Under the pieces are notes generated by a model that saw only the letters and a list, made by a program, of their open reading frames with translations, searched no databases and was not told where the DNA came from. DNA of 64,000 nucleotides, taken from positions 1 through 64,000 of the forward strand of contig NZ_WTYW01000003.1 in the NCBI RefSeq assembly GCF_009827635.1, given 5' to 3'. Shown piece by piece: positions 53,072 through 62,712 of this stretch. Positions within the stretch are counted from its first letter, which is position 1. Each line of letters opens with the position of its first letter. The position numbers were made by a program, and so were the translations under genes. This stretch comes from Parapontixanthobacter aurantiacus. Lineage in GTDB: Bacteria > Pseudomonadota > Alphaproteobacteria > Sphingomonadales > Sphingomonadaceae.

Positions 53072-54163
53072 GTGAAGCATATTCCCGCGCTCGATGGATT
53101 AAGAGCAGTCGCTATTGCGATTGTTCTCGTCTCGCATTTTGGCTTAGGGCACGTGGTTCCGGGCGGCTTCGGTGTCACCGTATTCTTTGTCTTGAGCGGC
53201 TATCTAATCACGACCATCTTGCGGGATGAACTGGTCAAGACAGGTTCTGTTGATTTTCGGCAATTCTACTTGCGACGCGTCGTGCGAATTATACCGCCAA
53301 TGTGGTTCGCCATTTTATTTGGACTAGCGCTTACGAGCCTGGGGTTGCAGTCACGACCGCTAGAACCCGAGTACCTTTGGACCGACTTGCTCTTCCTAAC
53401 GAACTACGCTGGGTCGTTCGGTATGTTTAGCGGCACGATGATTCCGCTATGGTCGCTTGATGTGGAAGAGCACTTCTACCTGTTCTTTCCCCTGCTGCTT
53501 CTCGCGACTTTCAGGCGGCAGCCTGTTTTGATTCTCGCCTCGATTTGTGTTGTCGTGCTCCTTCTTCGCATAGCGCTCGCCCTCGAGGGGGTACCTACCT
53601 ACTATGGAACGCACACGCGGATCGATAGCATCCTCTTCGGCTGCATCCTGGCCCTGTGGCGCAACCCGATTGACGCCGAACCACCGTCCCGGGGGCGTCA
53701 CTTCGCAAACCTGCTTTTAGCCGCGGTTTTGATATTGCCGACGCTGCTCTATCGCGACGAGTTTTTCCGCGAAACCGTTCGGCATTCGATGCAAGGTTTA
53801 GGTCTCTTCTTTGCTTTTACGTATTGCATACAAGATCGGGGATGGATTTCAGGCATTCTGGGAAGCGTGCCGCTGCGATGGCTCGCGTTCATTTCTTATA
53901 CGCTTTATTTAGTGCATCTCCCCGTTTTAGGGGCAACGCAAATGTTGGTGGAGCACCCAGTCCTTTCGATTATTGTTGCCTTGGTTGTTTCCTTGGCGAT
54001 CAGTCAGCTAGTCCGGGTTACGATAGAAAAGCCAATGCTGCGGCTACGGAAGAATTTTGAAGCCAAACGCTCGATCTATCTGAAAGATACTAAGGTCGAC
54101 CGGTTGCTTGAGGCAGGGTCAAGCGACAACGTTCGTACCGTGACCTTCGACAGCCAGAAATAG
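53072..54163 (+). CDS. OafA/YrhL-type acyltransferase
   Basis: 363 residues from a GTG start, chosen because AAGGGG lies 7 nt upstream and the protein then begins KHIPALDGLRAVAIAIVLVS, the standard N-terminus. About ten membrane helices. The acyltransferase-3 motifs are VSHFG (catalytic His), FFVLSGYLIT and PLWSLDVEEHFYLFFP. It acylates sugars of O-antigen or exopolysaccharide in the membrane. Flanked by two SGNH proteins that may supply or remove the acyl group. Confidence 0.9.
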   Translation: MKHIPALDGLRAVAIAIVLVSHFGLGHVVPGGFGVTVFFVLSGYLITTILRDELVKTGSVDFRQFYLRRVVRIIPPMWFAILFGLALTSLGLQSRPLEPEYLWTDLLFLTNYAGSFGMFSGTMIPLWSLDVEEHFYLFFPLLLLATFRRQPVLILASICVVVLLLRIALALEGVPTYYGTHTRIDSILFGCILALWRNPIDAEPPSRGRHFANLLLAAVLILPTLLYRDEFFRETVRHSMQGLGLFFAFTYCIQDRGWISGILGSVPLRWLAFISYTLYLVHLPVLGATQMLVEHPVLSIIVALVVSLAISQLVRVTIEKPMLRLRKNFEAKRSIYLKDTKVDRLLEAGSSDNVRTVTFDSQK

Positions 54164-54523
54164 TGCGTGTTCGACGTCGTCCGGTGCGACCCAGCAGCTG
54201 TCTAATTTCTTCCGGTTTTTGACTGTCGAAAGGCGAGTAACGACATGGCCTTAACTCTCTGTCGCTGTGACGGATGCGGACCTTTCCCCGCCCTTCTTTG
54301 CTTCCAGGCTGGTCTGCGAAATAGCTGAGATGAGCAGGATTCCTCAGCCCGTCGGCGCACGTGCAGCGCGCGCGACACAGAGCAGAACGGCATCGAACTC
54401 TAGAACTAGGTTGATACCCGCAAACATATTGAATGGCGGTTACTGGGCCGATTGCAGACTGGCCGGTTCTGATCCGCAAGTTGCTCAAAGCGGACCTTCG
54501 ACATCCATTCCGATCCGCACATT
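54164..54523. other. Convergent intergenic region
   Basis: A 360-bp gap between the ends of the acyltransferase and TetR genes. Frames crossing it lack ribosome-binding sites and family features. No terminator stem is obvious. Confidence 0.4.
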
Positions 54524-55258
54524 TCAGGTACAGATGGCTTTAAAACCGGCCGCCATGAAATCGGCCATGCGCTGTTTGACGGCTTCGAAATCGTCGGACT
54601 TGCACAGACCATCGGACAGCTTGTCGATGCGGCCAGTGCGGGCCAGTGTAAGGAGCAGGGCACCGGATACAAAGTGGTACCCCCAAAAGATATCGACCTT
54701 GTTCGCTTCAGGCAGCGCGCGGTTTATGATGTCGACCAACTTGAGTACTACCGGATCGAAATTCTTGTCCATTAGCTTGGCGCCCCATTCGGGCGTGTTC
54801 GCGACTTGCGAGGCGAGCGCGCCGTAATTGCGCCAGCCCTCCCCTCCGGACCCGTAGAGATTGAGATCAGTGTCGAGGAAAGTGTGAAGCGCACCTTCGA
54901 CGGTCAGATTGTCCGCGTTAGCCGTTTCGTATTCTTCAAGGGCCTTCATCCGCAAATCGCGGGTCACTTCGGCGCGGCGCTCGAACACCGCCTCGAACAG
55001 TGTGTCTTTGTCGTTAAAATAATAGTTCACGAGCGTGTGATGGACGCCGGCGCGCTTGGCGACATCTTTGAGCGTGACGCCATAAAGCCCGTGCTTGGAA
55101 AACAGGTATTCGGCTTCGTCGAGGATCTGCTCGGTCGTTTCCGCACGCCGTTCCGCCTTACTGAGCGAAGTCTTAGTGGTTTTTCTAGCTGCCGGCACGC
55201 GCTTACTCTTCCGCAAGGTCGCCGCATGAACGGCTTCAATGGTCGATGGAACGCTCAT
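54524..55258 (-). CDS. TetR/AcrR-family regulator
   Basis: 244 residues from the ATG at 55258. A basic 35-residue extension precedes the TetR HTH: TTEQILDEAEYLFSKHGLYG, VTLKDVAKRAGVHHTLVNYY, FNDKDTLFEAVFERR. The C-terminal ligand domain is helical. The start overlaps the stop of the acyl-CoA ligase gene by 4 bp, so they are coupled. It probably controls this fatty-acid or aromatic-acid operon. Confidence 0.9.
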   Translation of the reverse strand: MSVPSTIEAVHAATLRKSKRVPAARKTTKTSLSKAERRAETTEQILDEAEYLFSKHGLYGVTLKDVAKRAGVHHTLVNYYFNDKDTLFEAVFERRAEVTRDLRMKALEEYETANADNLTVEGALHTFLDTDLNLYGSGGEGWRNYGALASQVANTPEWGAKLMDKNFDPVVLKLVDIINRALPEANKVDIFWGYHFVSGALLLTLARTGRIDKLSDGLCKSDDFEAVKQRMADFMAAGFKAICT

Positions 55259-56817
55259 GCTCTGCAATATTCGTCTCGCAAGCGCAACTTGTCGATCTTC
55301 CCCGTCGGGGCGAGTGGCATTGCGCGCAGGCGCACAACCTCCTGCGGAATGCACCAGGCGGCGACCTTGCCTTCCAATGCGGCAAGCAGGTCCTCGTCGC
55401 TGGGCGCGAAACCCTCGCGAAATTCGACCAGGAGCAAGGGGCGTTCTCCCCATTTCGGGTCCGAGCGTCCGATGACCGCGGATTGCGATACGCAAGGCAA
55501 TGCCGAGATGATCGTCTCGATCTCGCCGGGATTGATCCATTCGCCACCCGATTTGATCAGATCCTTCGAACGCCCGGTGATCCTGACAGTCCCATCGCTC
55601 TCGATGCAGGCGAGATCGCCGGTATCGAACCATCCATCCACTGTCGCGGGTTCGTCCTGTCCAAAATAACGTTCGACCACTGCAGCGCCGCGCACCCAGA
55701 GATGACCCTCGACCTCTCGCTGCTGCGATAGGGGGGTACCTTCGGGATCGCTTAACCGCAAATCGACCCCCATCGCCGGGCGCCCAGAACTGCGCGGATC
55801 GCGATTATGAGCGCTCGGGGGCGTCGCCGTGCCGAGCGGCGAAAGTTCGGTCATTCCCCAGGTCGTCTGCACTTCGATGCCGCGCGCTTCGATACGGTCC
55901 ATCAGCGCCTGTGCCATTGGCGCACCGCCGACCATAATGCGCTTCAAGTTGGGCAAATCATCGCCATTTGCATCAAGGTAATCAAGCAGACCGAGCCAGA
56001 CCGTCGGAACGCCCACCGCGATGGTTACGCCTTCGTCGGCGATCAGTCGCGCCAGGTTCTCGCCATCGGCCTGTCGCCCCGGCAGCACCAGCCTGGCCCC
56101 TACCGCCGGGCAGGCGAAAGGCAGGCCCCAGGCATTGGCGTGGAACATTGGTACGACCGGCATGACGGTATCACTTGCGGTGATCGCCGTCACATCCGCC
56201 TGGAGGAGCTTGAGCGTGTGAAGATAGTTCGCCCGATGGGTGTAGGTCACCCCTTTTGGTGCGCCGGTCGTGCCGGAAGTGAAGCATAAGCCGCTCGGGC
56301 TCTTTTCGTCGAAATCGCCCCAGGCCGCATCGGTTGGCGCGGTTTTCATGATGGCGGAGAGGCTATACCCGCTCCCGGCATCCGGCCCCAACACAAGAAC
56401 GCGGCAGGAAGTCCGTTCGGCCGCGGCGACGATCCGCTGGGCCAAGTCCACTAGGTCTTCGCTCACCAGCAGCAATGTCGCGCTCGACTGATCGATCATC
56501 CAAGCGAGCTGTTCGGGGGTCAGGCGCGGATTGAGCGTGTGGCACACCGCGCCCATTCCCATGATCCCGAACCAGGCTTCCATATGCTCTTGAGTGTTCC
56601 ACGCGAGCGTAGCAACCCGATCGCCCTGTTTAACGCCTAGGCTTCGCAATGCGCTCGTTACCTGACGGGCACGGTCGTTAAGCGCCGCGTAGCCAATGCG
56701 CGAAGTCTCGCCCGCTTCTCTCGCCGTGACGACCTCTGCGTTCGGGTGCCATTTCGCCGCGTGATCGAGGAATTTGTCCAGCGTCAGCGTGAAATCCTGC
56801 ATCGTTCCGTCGATCAT
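55255..56817 (-). CDS. AMP-dependent acyl-CoA synthetase/ligase
   Basis: 520 residues from the ATG at 56817. Adenylate-forming motifs in order: CFTSGTTGAPKGVTYTHR (P-loop), TTWGMTELSP, GWFDTGDLACIESDGTVRIT, GRSKDLIKSGGEWINP and the C-terminal PTGKIDK with the catalytic Lys. It resembles medium/long-chain fatty-acid-CoA ligases (FadD3/DitJ-like). Its ATG overlaps the stop of the esterase fragment (ATGA), and its stop overlaps the TetR start, giving a tightly coupled operon. Confidence 0.9.
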   Translation of the reverse strand: MIDGTMQDFTLTLDKFLDHAAKWHPNAEVVTAREAGETSRIGYAALNDRARQVTSALRSLGVKQGDRVATLAWNTQEHMEAWFGIMGMGAVCHTLNPRLTPEQLAWMIDQSSATLLLVSEDLVDLAQRIVAAAERTSCRVLVLGPDAGSGYSLSAIMKTAPTDAAWGDFDEKSPSGLCFTSGTTGAPKGVTYTHRANYLHTLKLLQADVTAITASDTVMPVVPMFHANAWGLPFACPAVGARLVLPGRQADGENLARLIADEGVTIAVGVPTVWLGLLDYLDANGDDLPNLKRIMVGGAPMAQALMDRIEARGIEVQTTWGMTELSPLGTATPPSAHNRDPRSSGRPAMGVDLRLSDPEGTPLSQQREVEGHLWVRGAAVVERYFGQDEPATVDGWFDTGDLACIESDGTVRITGRSKDLIKSGGEWINPGEIETIISALPCVSQSAVIGRSDPKWGERPLLLVEFREGFAPSDEDLLAALEGKVAAWCIPQEVVRLRAMPLAPTGKIDKLRLRDEYCRA

Positions 56818-57245
56818 TGGCAATCGCTCTCACGCTGAGGGAGAACCGGCGCGCCAAGACCGACGTTCCAGTTCCATTGCTGGTTCCCCGCCGCACGTCG
56901 GCGACAGACAACATGTTCGACAAGGTCGTATCGGTAGCTAAGGACATCTTCGACCACCTGCGGCGTGTCGCCGAACACCATCCAGCTTTGTTCGTTTGAA
57001 TACTCCGGCCAAGCCGGGTTACCGGCGGAAATGGGCTGACCGGAGTGCGCAAATGAGGCCCAGTAATCGACCATCGCGTCAGAGAAAGCCCGCTCGTCCC
57101 GGTTGCGGGGAATGCGAGGCCAGTTGCGGGCCGTCTGTTCGATCGTCCCGAACATGTAGGGCAGTTCGGCGCCATGGAAGGCGGGCAGGCCGAGCTTGTC
57201 GGCAGCGGGATAGGAGTGATCGAACAGGTAGAGAAACGCAGGCAT
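56814..57245 (-). pseudogene. Carboxylesterase type B, C-terminal fragment
   Basis: The frame ending at 56814 encodes only the last about 145 residues of a type B carboxylesterase: PAFLYLFDHSYPAADKLGLP, AFHGAELPYMFGTIE (catalytic His region) and FAHSGQPISAGNPAWPEYS. The GESAGG nucleophile part and everything upstream is absent. The frame opens at 57245 beside an oppositely oriented DUF3768 fragment. The stop overlaps the ligase start by 4 bp, so the full gene once headed this operon. Confidence 0.72.
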
Positions 57246-57249
57246 ATCG

Positions 57250-57459
57250 TTGATGGCCGCGCTGGCGCGCTATGACGCGTTCGATGACGACAACGATCCC
57301 TACGGCGAACATGACTTTGGCGACGTTCGATATTCTGGCGCCGAACTCTTATGGAAGATCGACTATTATGATGCGGACATGCTGTACGCGTCGCCGGATC
57401 CAAGCGACAATGCGGTGACGCAGCGCGTCCTCACAGTGATGCTCCCCAGCGAATATTGA
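57250..57459 (+). pseudogene. DUF3768 protein, C-terminal fragment
   Basis: The frame reads ALARYDAFDDDNDPYGEHDF, then ELLWKIDYYDADMLYASPDP and ends TQRVLTVMLPSEY. The NDPYGEHDFG and WKIDYYD motifs identify DUF3768, a small protein of alphaproteobacterial plasmids and islands. About the first 35-45 residues are missing: the frame begins right at the junction with the esterase fragment. No ribosome-binding site. Confidence 0.75.
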
Positions 57460-57749
57460 TGATCAAGCATCGGCGGCGCGCCCCGTGCGCCCCGATAGCC
57501 CCGCTATTATAGAGCAGTGGATGACGAGCGATGCGGTCTCGTTCCGGACGATCAGAGAGCCCGCGCCCCGAATGCCCCGCTTGCCCCGGTTCTAAAGTAA
57601 CGCATCTTCGTCGACGGATCGGCGGCGCAATATGGAAGCCTGATCTTCGCCGCTCTCGGCACCCCCCGCTTATTCCTTGCCGCGGCGTTTTTCGTTTCGC
57701 TGCCGCCAGCGATCGAAGCGACTGCCGCCCTTCTACAGCGAGTCCTATC

Positions 57750-58292
57750 ATGACACGACAAACCATTCTAACAACCCGAAGATTACGCTTGCGCGAATGG
57801 CGCATGAGCGACGTCACCGCCTATCACCGACATTGCAACACGGACGCCGTCCTTCACTATTTGGGCGGTCCGACATCGAAGCGGCACGTGCGCGACGAAG
57901 TCGCCTGGTTCCGCTGGCATCAACGCTCACGCGGCTTCACGTTCTGGGTCGTCGAGCGGAAGCGGGATAAAGCGCTGCTCGGCTTTTGCGGCATCATTCG
58001 CGTGCCGGACCAAGGCAGCGCGGTGTATGGCGAACTCGAAATAGGCTGGCGTATCCGGAGCGATATGTGGCGGCGTGGCTACGCGTTTGAAGCGGCGACG
58101 GGTGTGATACAGCTTGCGCGCGCGACGCTTGCCGAAGAAAGGCTCGTAGCGCGCATCGCGGCAGATAATCGTGCTAGCTGGCGGCTCGCCCGGAAGCTGG
58201 GAATGCGACACGAAAAGCGCCTCGACTATGTCGATGATAGCGACGGCATGCGATACCATATTTACGCACTCGACAACCGAAAGGGGCGGTGA
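57750..58292 (+). CDS. GNAT-family N-acetyltransferase (RimJ/RimL-like)
   Basis: 180 residues from the ATG at 57750. Typical GNAT_3 pattern: ILTTRRLRLREWRMSDVTAY, FWVVERKRDKALLGFCGII, YGELEIGWRIRSDMWRRGYA (acetyl-CoA loop), IAADNRASWRLARKLGM. Substrate unknown; related enzymes acetylate protein N-termini or small molecules. Its stop overlaps the next start (TGATG). Confidence 0.9.
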   Translation: MTRQTILTTRRLRLREWRMSDVTAYHRHCNTDAVLHYLGGPTSKRHVRDEVAWFRWHQRSRGFTFWVVERKRDKALLGFCGIIRVPDQGSAVYGELEIGWRIRSDMWRRGYAFEAATGVIQLARATLAEERLVARIAADNRASWRLARKLGMRHEKRLDYVDDSDGMRYHIYALDNRKGR

Positions 58293-58741
58293 TGGACCTG
58301 GACGATCCGGCAAGCTTCACCATCGATCACGACGGTAACTATCGCGCGACGCGCAGCGAGTGCGAATTGCTGCTGTTCATCGACCACATGCAGCTTCCGC
58401 CCTCGACCATCGATGATAATTACGAACCGGAACTCGCGGCAATGGCCCACGCCTTGGGCGCGCGCGGTGAATTTTTCGGGATCTACGACAGCCCCAAACT
58501 GCCTTGGCGCGAACTTGCGCGCAGGCTCGATGGCAATGTCGAAGTGGTCAGGGAATTTACGTTCCTGCCCGTTCCCAACTTGTCGATGTTCCGGGTCGAG
58601 GAGCTTCCGAGGGAGTTGGAGACATGCCTGATCGATGACGCGTTAAGCTATAGCGGGTTCGTTGCCTACTCCGACATCACCTATCCCAGCGAGTTCCGGA
58701 CACTCGTAAGCGAAATGCATTATATTCGCGCGCTGTGGTGA
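58292..58741 (+). CDS. Hypothetical protein coupled to the acetyltransferase
   Basis: 149 residues from the ATG at 58292, with AAGGGG 6 nt upstream and overlap with the acetyltransferase stop. Acidic and soluble: DDPASFTIDHDGNYRATRSE, FFGIYDSPKLPWRELARRLD. I do not recognise a family. Cotranscription with the acetyltransferase suggests related work. Confidence 0.7.
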   Translation: MDLDDPASFTIDHDGNYRATRSECELLLFIDHMQLPPSTIDDNYEPELAAMAHALGARGEFFGIYDSPKLPWRELARRLDGNVEVVREFTFLPVPNLSMFRVEELPRELETCLIDDALSYSGFVAYSDITYPSEFRTLVSEMHYIRALW

Positions 58742-58797
58742 GACGAGCCGACAGCAAGCAACGGGTCGTGAAAGGCACTATAACTGCAAATACGGCA

Positions 58798-59595
58798 TCA
58801 TAAGGCGTCATTCGCGAACACGTAGTCGAGATAGGCTGCGAGCCTGATGCCGCCTTGCTGGAGCCTGGCTTCAGCCGTGTTCAAATGCTCGTACTGATAC
58901 GCATAGCCCAAATTGACAGCTTCCTCGCTCGGATAGATGTCGTCGCGAATGCGCGTGCTTTCCGCAATCCAGACAAGCGGGTCAGCCGTCCACCATGTGA
59001 TGGTTTGGGCTGGCTCAATGCTGCGCATGAGCCAATTGGCGTATTCTGTGTAGGATAAATTGCGACTATCGATCAGTTTACTATCCCAGACAGAATGCAA
59101 GTTCGTCTCTTCGCCGAACCATGAGACAGTAACGTCATTGCCGCCGCGGTCATCGCCATTGCCTGCATGGAGCGGTTGGTGGACATCTCCCACGATATGG
59201 ACAACGAACCGCAATGCGAGCGCTTTGTCTTCGCGCGTAGCAGCGGGGTCGCGCAACACTTGCGTGAACCGCTCGAGGGCGCTTAGGGCATCGCCCTCAT
59301 CCGGTGTTTCGACGTCGGTATAGGCTTTGCCCGTTGGCACGGTGACATAATGATAGGGCCCTGCTTCCCGCTGCCAAAAGACGTCAGGGTTCGAACGTTC
59401 CTCATCGGCCCAGGTCGAAGCTTCGGCGAGGTCTTCGTTGCCAAGTATCAGTTCGATCTCGGCGCGTGTCTTGCCGCTGACATTCTGTTGCGCGATTTCT
59501 CCGATGACCCGATGGCCGGTCTGCCCCCAAGCATGGGCTACCGACGGAGTGCCAAGAACCACGATGGTCGCGAGTATTGCAAAATGACGTCGCAT
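58798..59595 (-). CDS. S1/P1 nuclease
   Basis: 265 residues with a signal peptide cut before Trp23 (SVAHA|WGQTGHRVIGEIA), so Trp becomes the metal-binding N-terminus. The zinc ligands are spread as in the family: His28 (GQTGH), STWADE (Asp), PYHYV, HIVGDVHQPLHAG and NLHSVWD. It cleaves single-stranded nucleic acids and is secreted to the periplasm or outside. Confidence 0.92.
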   Translation of the reverse strand: MRRHFAILATIVVLGTPSVAHAWGQTGHRVIGEIAQQNVSGKTRAEIELILGNEDLAEASTWADEERSNPDVFWQREAGPYHYVTVPTGKAYTDVETPDEGDALSALERFTQVLRDPAATREDKALALRFVVHIVGDVHQPLHAGNGDDRGGNDVTVSWFGEETNLHSVWDSKLIDSRNLSYTEYANWLMRSIEPAQTITWWTADPLVWIAESTRIRDDIYPSEEAVNLGYAYQYEHLNTAEARLQQGGIRLAAYLDYVFANDAL

Positions 59596-60044
59596 AGGAA
59601 TCCTTGATGCAGCGAATACCTGTTACCCGCTAGATGACAGGGTTAAAATGTCCAGCGGCTAAGCTTCAATGCAGCCTGTGGGGTTTGTTTCGGAATAGGC
59701 CGTGAGCCGGAACGGCTTACAAAAAACTTTCCTACGGCGAACCTATTTGGTTCAGTGCTAGCGAAAGGACATTTCCCCATGCCTATCGATTCTGCTTTCA
59801 TTGCCGCTCTTGCCGCCCTGGTTACTGCGCTTTCCTCACTGATCTGGTCGATACGACGAGACGCGAAGCGGGACTGACAGAAACTGGCGGAAACCAATTT
59901 CTTAACGATGTTCCATAGCACAGCGCACACGCCATCATGCTATTCATGCGCTACGAACATCGGCGGACGCCGGTCATATTGACAAGGTTTCGCGAACGAT
60001 TGCGTCGTTCAAGATCGCAGCGCCAACCAACGTGGAGGAAAGAC
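59596..60044. other. Gap with a possible 32-aa membrane peptide
   Basis: Mostly non-coding. A frame 59779-59877 (+) gives a peptide with a hydrophobic helix (FIAALAALVTALSSLIWSI) and a basic end (RRDAKRD), with AAGGA 11 nt upstream of the ATG. It could be a real small membrane protein; the rest shows nothing. Confidence 0.35.
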
Positions 60045-60404
60045 TTGAGACTTCGGAACAGTCGCCACCGATCAGCGCTCAGCATGCGTATCGAGTTTGG
60101 TGTGCTCTTGGTGCTATACATGCTGGTGCTGGGCGGAATAGTCCATGGCATGGTGTCCGCACCGGCGAACGCGCATCCAGGCGGACTGGCCAAAGACGGG
60201 TGCCATAATGATCGAAAGAATGGCGGACGACATTGTCATCGGGCCCCGCCAGCTAGCCAGCTGGCCGCCACTGCAAGTCAAGGCGGAGTGTACTTTCGCA
60301 ATTGCGATGCTGCGCGAAAAGCCGGGGCGGCTCCGGTCAAGCGCGGTCAGCCAGGATATGGCGTCCATCTCGATCGCGACCGCGATGGGATAGGCTGCGA
60401 ATAG
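60045..60404 (+). CDS. Excalibur-domain (calcium-binding) exported protein
   Basis: 119 residues from the TTG at 60045, chosen for its strong GGAGG 6 nt upstream. A hydrophobic signal segment (FGVLLVLYMLVLGGIVHG) is followed by AHPGGLAKDGCHNDRKNGG, a Cys/His YHYH-like motif, and a C-terminal excalibur domain: YFRNCDAARKAGAAPVKRGQ and HLDRDRDGIGCE with the DxDxDG calcium loop. It is probably a surface or periplasmic protein. Confidence 0.8.
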   Translation: MRLRNSRHRSALSMRIEFGVLLVLYMLVLGGIVHGMVSAPANAHPGGLAKDGCHNDRKNGGRHCHRAPPASQLAATASQGGVYFRNCDAARKAGAAPVKRGQPGYGVHLDRDRDGIGCE

Positions 60405-61001
60405 GACGCTTGGTTTGACTTATCGAACGAGCTGCGACGCCAAGCGACAATGGGCATCACTGTTCGCGGAGCGTGGCCGTCCAGCGTAGCAATACAAACG
60501 CTAGGCTCGACGGCTTCGACGGAAATGATACAGTTTCATTCGAGCACGCGAAAGTCAGTCATGAGGAAAGTGGCGAAATGTCATATGTCCATAACGCCGG
60601 TTCAAGCAGCCAGCGGTTGCTCGTTCGCATCACGATTTTAGAAACACGCTACTAGGTCAAATGCAAAGCCTGGCTGGCGTGGGTCTGGCGGATAAAGCGT
60701 TTAGCATTACACCATCGCGAACCCGCTCCAGCCGGGATGTTCTTACTACTGCACAGAACCGCGCCCCGCCCTTTTAGGGCTTCGAATATGGTAACGCTGC
60801 GTTTGGCTTTCGGGTTGAGGGTCGATGGTCCGCCGCTCAGCGGCAGGCAAAGGCTCGCAAATCGCAAGGCGTGCATCTCCCAGAGCGCCATCCTAACGCG
60901 AACGTCGCGTAAGTCGAAATTCGCGCTGCCGCTAACGCCATAATACTAGACAGATTTTCGGGTCTGCTTCATTAGTTTACACTTCAAGCAGGAGCAGAAC
61001 T
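60405..61001. other. Gene-free stretch before the DUF2975 gene
   Basis: About 600 bp with only short frames of poor protein character on both strands. It should contain the promoter of the DUF2975-HTH operon. No repeat or clear element seen. Confidence 0.4.
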
Positions 61002-61532
61002 TTGGCGCCCTTAGCCAACATCGAAATACAGCGCCGAAGCCGCCAGTTTGCAGTAATCACCGCCGGACTGGCGCTGATCATTATCGCGGCGTTCGCGATT
61101 ACAATGGCGAGCGCCTTCACCGGACCGGCCGCCGACCGACCTGAATTGCCGGTCTTGTACTTAGTATACTGGTTTCCAACTCTCTTTTACCTGTGGGCGC
61201 TGACAGCCATTAGGAAAACCTTCCGCGATATCGGACAAGGCTCGCTGTTCGGGTCGACCATTGCCCGCGGTCTGCGCCACGTCGGTTGGGCGTTGTTGAT
61301 GGGCGGAACCATCAATTCAATTATCATCCATGTTGTCCAAAGCGCTTACGTTCCCGACGGATTCTCGACGGGCGAAACGCACGCATTCCGGGGGTTAAAG
61401 TTTGATCCGGCCTATATTATGCTGATCCTGACCGCACTCGCACTGCTCCTGCTTTCAAGGCTTATTGCGGCTGCAGCAAACGAACATGAGCGCGCTAATC
61501 GCCTGGAAACGGAGTTGGGCGAATTTCTCTGA
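61002..61532 (+). CDS. DUF2975 membrane protein
   Basis: 176 residues from a TTG start with AGGAG 8 nt upstream. Four hydrophobic helices: VITAGLALIIIAAFAITMAS, LVYWFPTLFYLWALTAI, GWALLMGGTINSIIIHVV and ILTALALLLLSRLIAAAA. The layout and the HTH gene behind it (stop/start overlap TGATG) are the standard DUF2975-YozG-like pair. Function unknown. Confidence 0.82.
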   Translation: MAPLANIEIQRRSRQFAVITAGLALIIIAAFAITMASAFTGPAADRPELPVLYLVYWFPTLFYLWALTAIRKTFRDIGQGSLFGSTIARGLRHVGWALLMGGTINSIIIHVVQSAYVPDGFSTGETHAFRGLKFDPAYIMLILTALALLLLSRLIAAAANEHERANRLETELGEFL

Positions 61533-61777
61533 TGCCGATCAAGATTACCCTTGATGCCGTGCTTGCTCACCGCAAAATGACGGCGCGGGAAGTCGCTTCC
61601 CGAATAGGCATCAGCGAGACGCAAATGAGCCTGTTTCGCTCAGGCAAAGTGCGGGGGCTGCGGTTCTCAACCCTTGCTCGGATGTGCGCCGTTCTACGCT
61701 GCCTACCGGGCGACTTGCTCGACTATCAACCGGATACCGGTGACTTGCCGCCCCCTGAATCTTCAAAAGAAACCTAA
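61532..61777 (+). CDS. Cro/C1-type (YozG-like) HTH regulator
   Basis: 81 residues: ITLDAVLAHRKMTAREVASR, IGISETQMSLFRSGKVRGLR, CAVLRCLPGDLLDYQPD. This is the short XRE-type regulator that goes with DUF2975 membrane proteins and probably controls the operon. Confidence 0.88.
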   Translation: MPIKITLDAVLAHRKMTAREVASRIGISETQMSLFRSGKVRGLRFSTLARMCAVLRCLPGDLLDYQPDTGDLPPPESSKET

Positions 61778-61860
61778 ATTGCTTGCATCGGAGCTTTAAC
61801 TATTACATAAAGTCCTTGGCGCCTGCTTTCAGGCTTGCCCTTTACCCAAGGATTTCACCA

Positions 61861-62337
61861 ATGAAATTGGTTCCGTTCGCTTGTTGTGGTGCCGCTCTTA
61901 TGCTCGCTACGTTTGCTCTACCCGCATCAGCATCTTCGCAATCGATCAGCGCCCCGAGTGCTGAAGCCGCAGCGGCTGAATTCGTAAGCGCGTTCAATGC
62001 GCTGGATCGTACCCGCTTCGATCCACTATTTGCCGATGACGTGACGGTGTTCTTCCCGAGTGCACCTTTTGACATTCAGCGCGTAGAGGGCAAGCCGGCG
62101 GTGCTCGCTTGGTTCGGCAAATTCTTCGACGCGATGCGCGAGCGCACCGGGAACCTCAATATAGAACCCGCCGACCTTAAGGTTCACGACTATGACACGA
62201 TCGCAGTAGTTACCTTCCACCTTAAAGCCGGCGATAATTTAGGGCGACGAACCCTTATCCTGCACAGAGAAGGCAATGGGTGGAAGATCGTCCACCTGCA
62301 TGCGTCTGCCGAGCCGCCTAAGAAGTCGCTGAATTAA
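61861..62337 (+). CDS. Exported SnoaL-like (NTF2-fold) protein
   Basis: 158 residues from the ATG at 61861. Signal peptide (MKLVPFACCGAALMLATFAL, then PASASS), followed by an NTF2-like domain: AAEFVSAFNALDRTRFDPLF, ADDVTVFFPSAPF and a C-terminal GWKIVHLHAS. SnoaL-like proteins bind small molecules; no substrate can be named. Confidence 0.85.
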   Translation: MKLVPFACCGAALMLATFALPASASSQSISAPSAEAAAAEFVSAFNALDRTRFDPLFADDVTVFFPSAPFDIQRVEGKPAVLAWFGKFFDAMRERTGNLNIEPADLKVHDYDTIAVVTFHLKAGDNLGRRTLILHREGNGWKIVHLHASAEPPKKSLN

Positions 62338-62712
62338 AGTTAGCGTCTACTTTTGCAGGTTTTTGTGAAACTGCAGCTTGCTAAGCTGATGCGCTTTTGA
62401 CTCAGAGCAAATTTTGGGATCGGTAACATCGAGATTAGCAAGCTCCAATTCCGGCGCGCCCGCTGCATGAAGCTGATGGCAGCCAATCAATCGTCTGTCT
62501 GGTTCGCCGATATGCAAGGCGTCTCAAAAAATTGTATGAGATTTGTCTGAATTCATGCAAGTCTTCTCGCCCGTTACAATTGGCATTCTACCGTTTCGGT
62601 GTTTGTTCAGCATATTATCCCACAATGGTCGCTTCGAATCTACATCACGCTCTAATGCGGGTCCCGATTATCGGACAATCCTTCCGGGAGCTCTAGTGCC
62701 AGGCAGCCTTTC
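62338..62712. other. Intergenic stretch after the SnoaL-like gene
   Basis: No frame of note on either strand. It separates the SnoaL-like gene from the end of the TonB-dependent receptor gene, which converge on it. No terminator stem is obvious. Confidence 0.4.
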
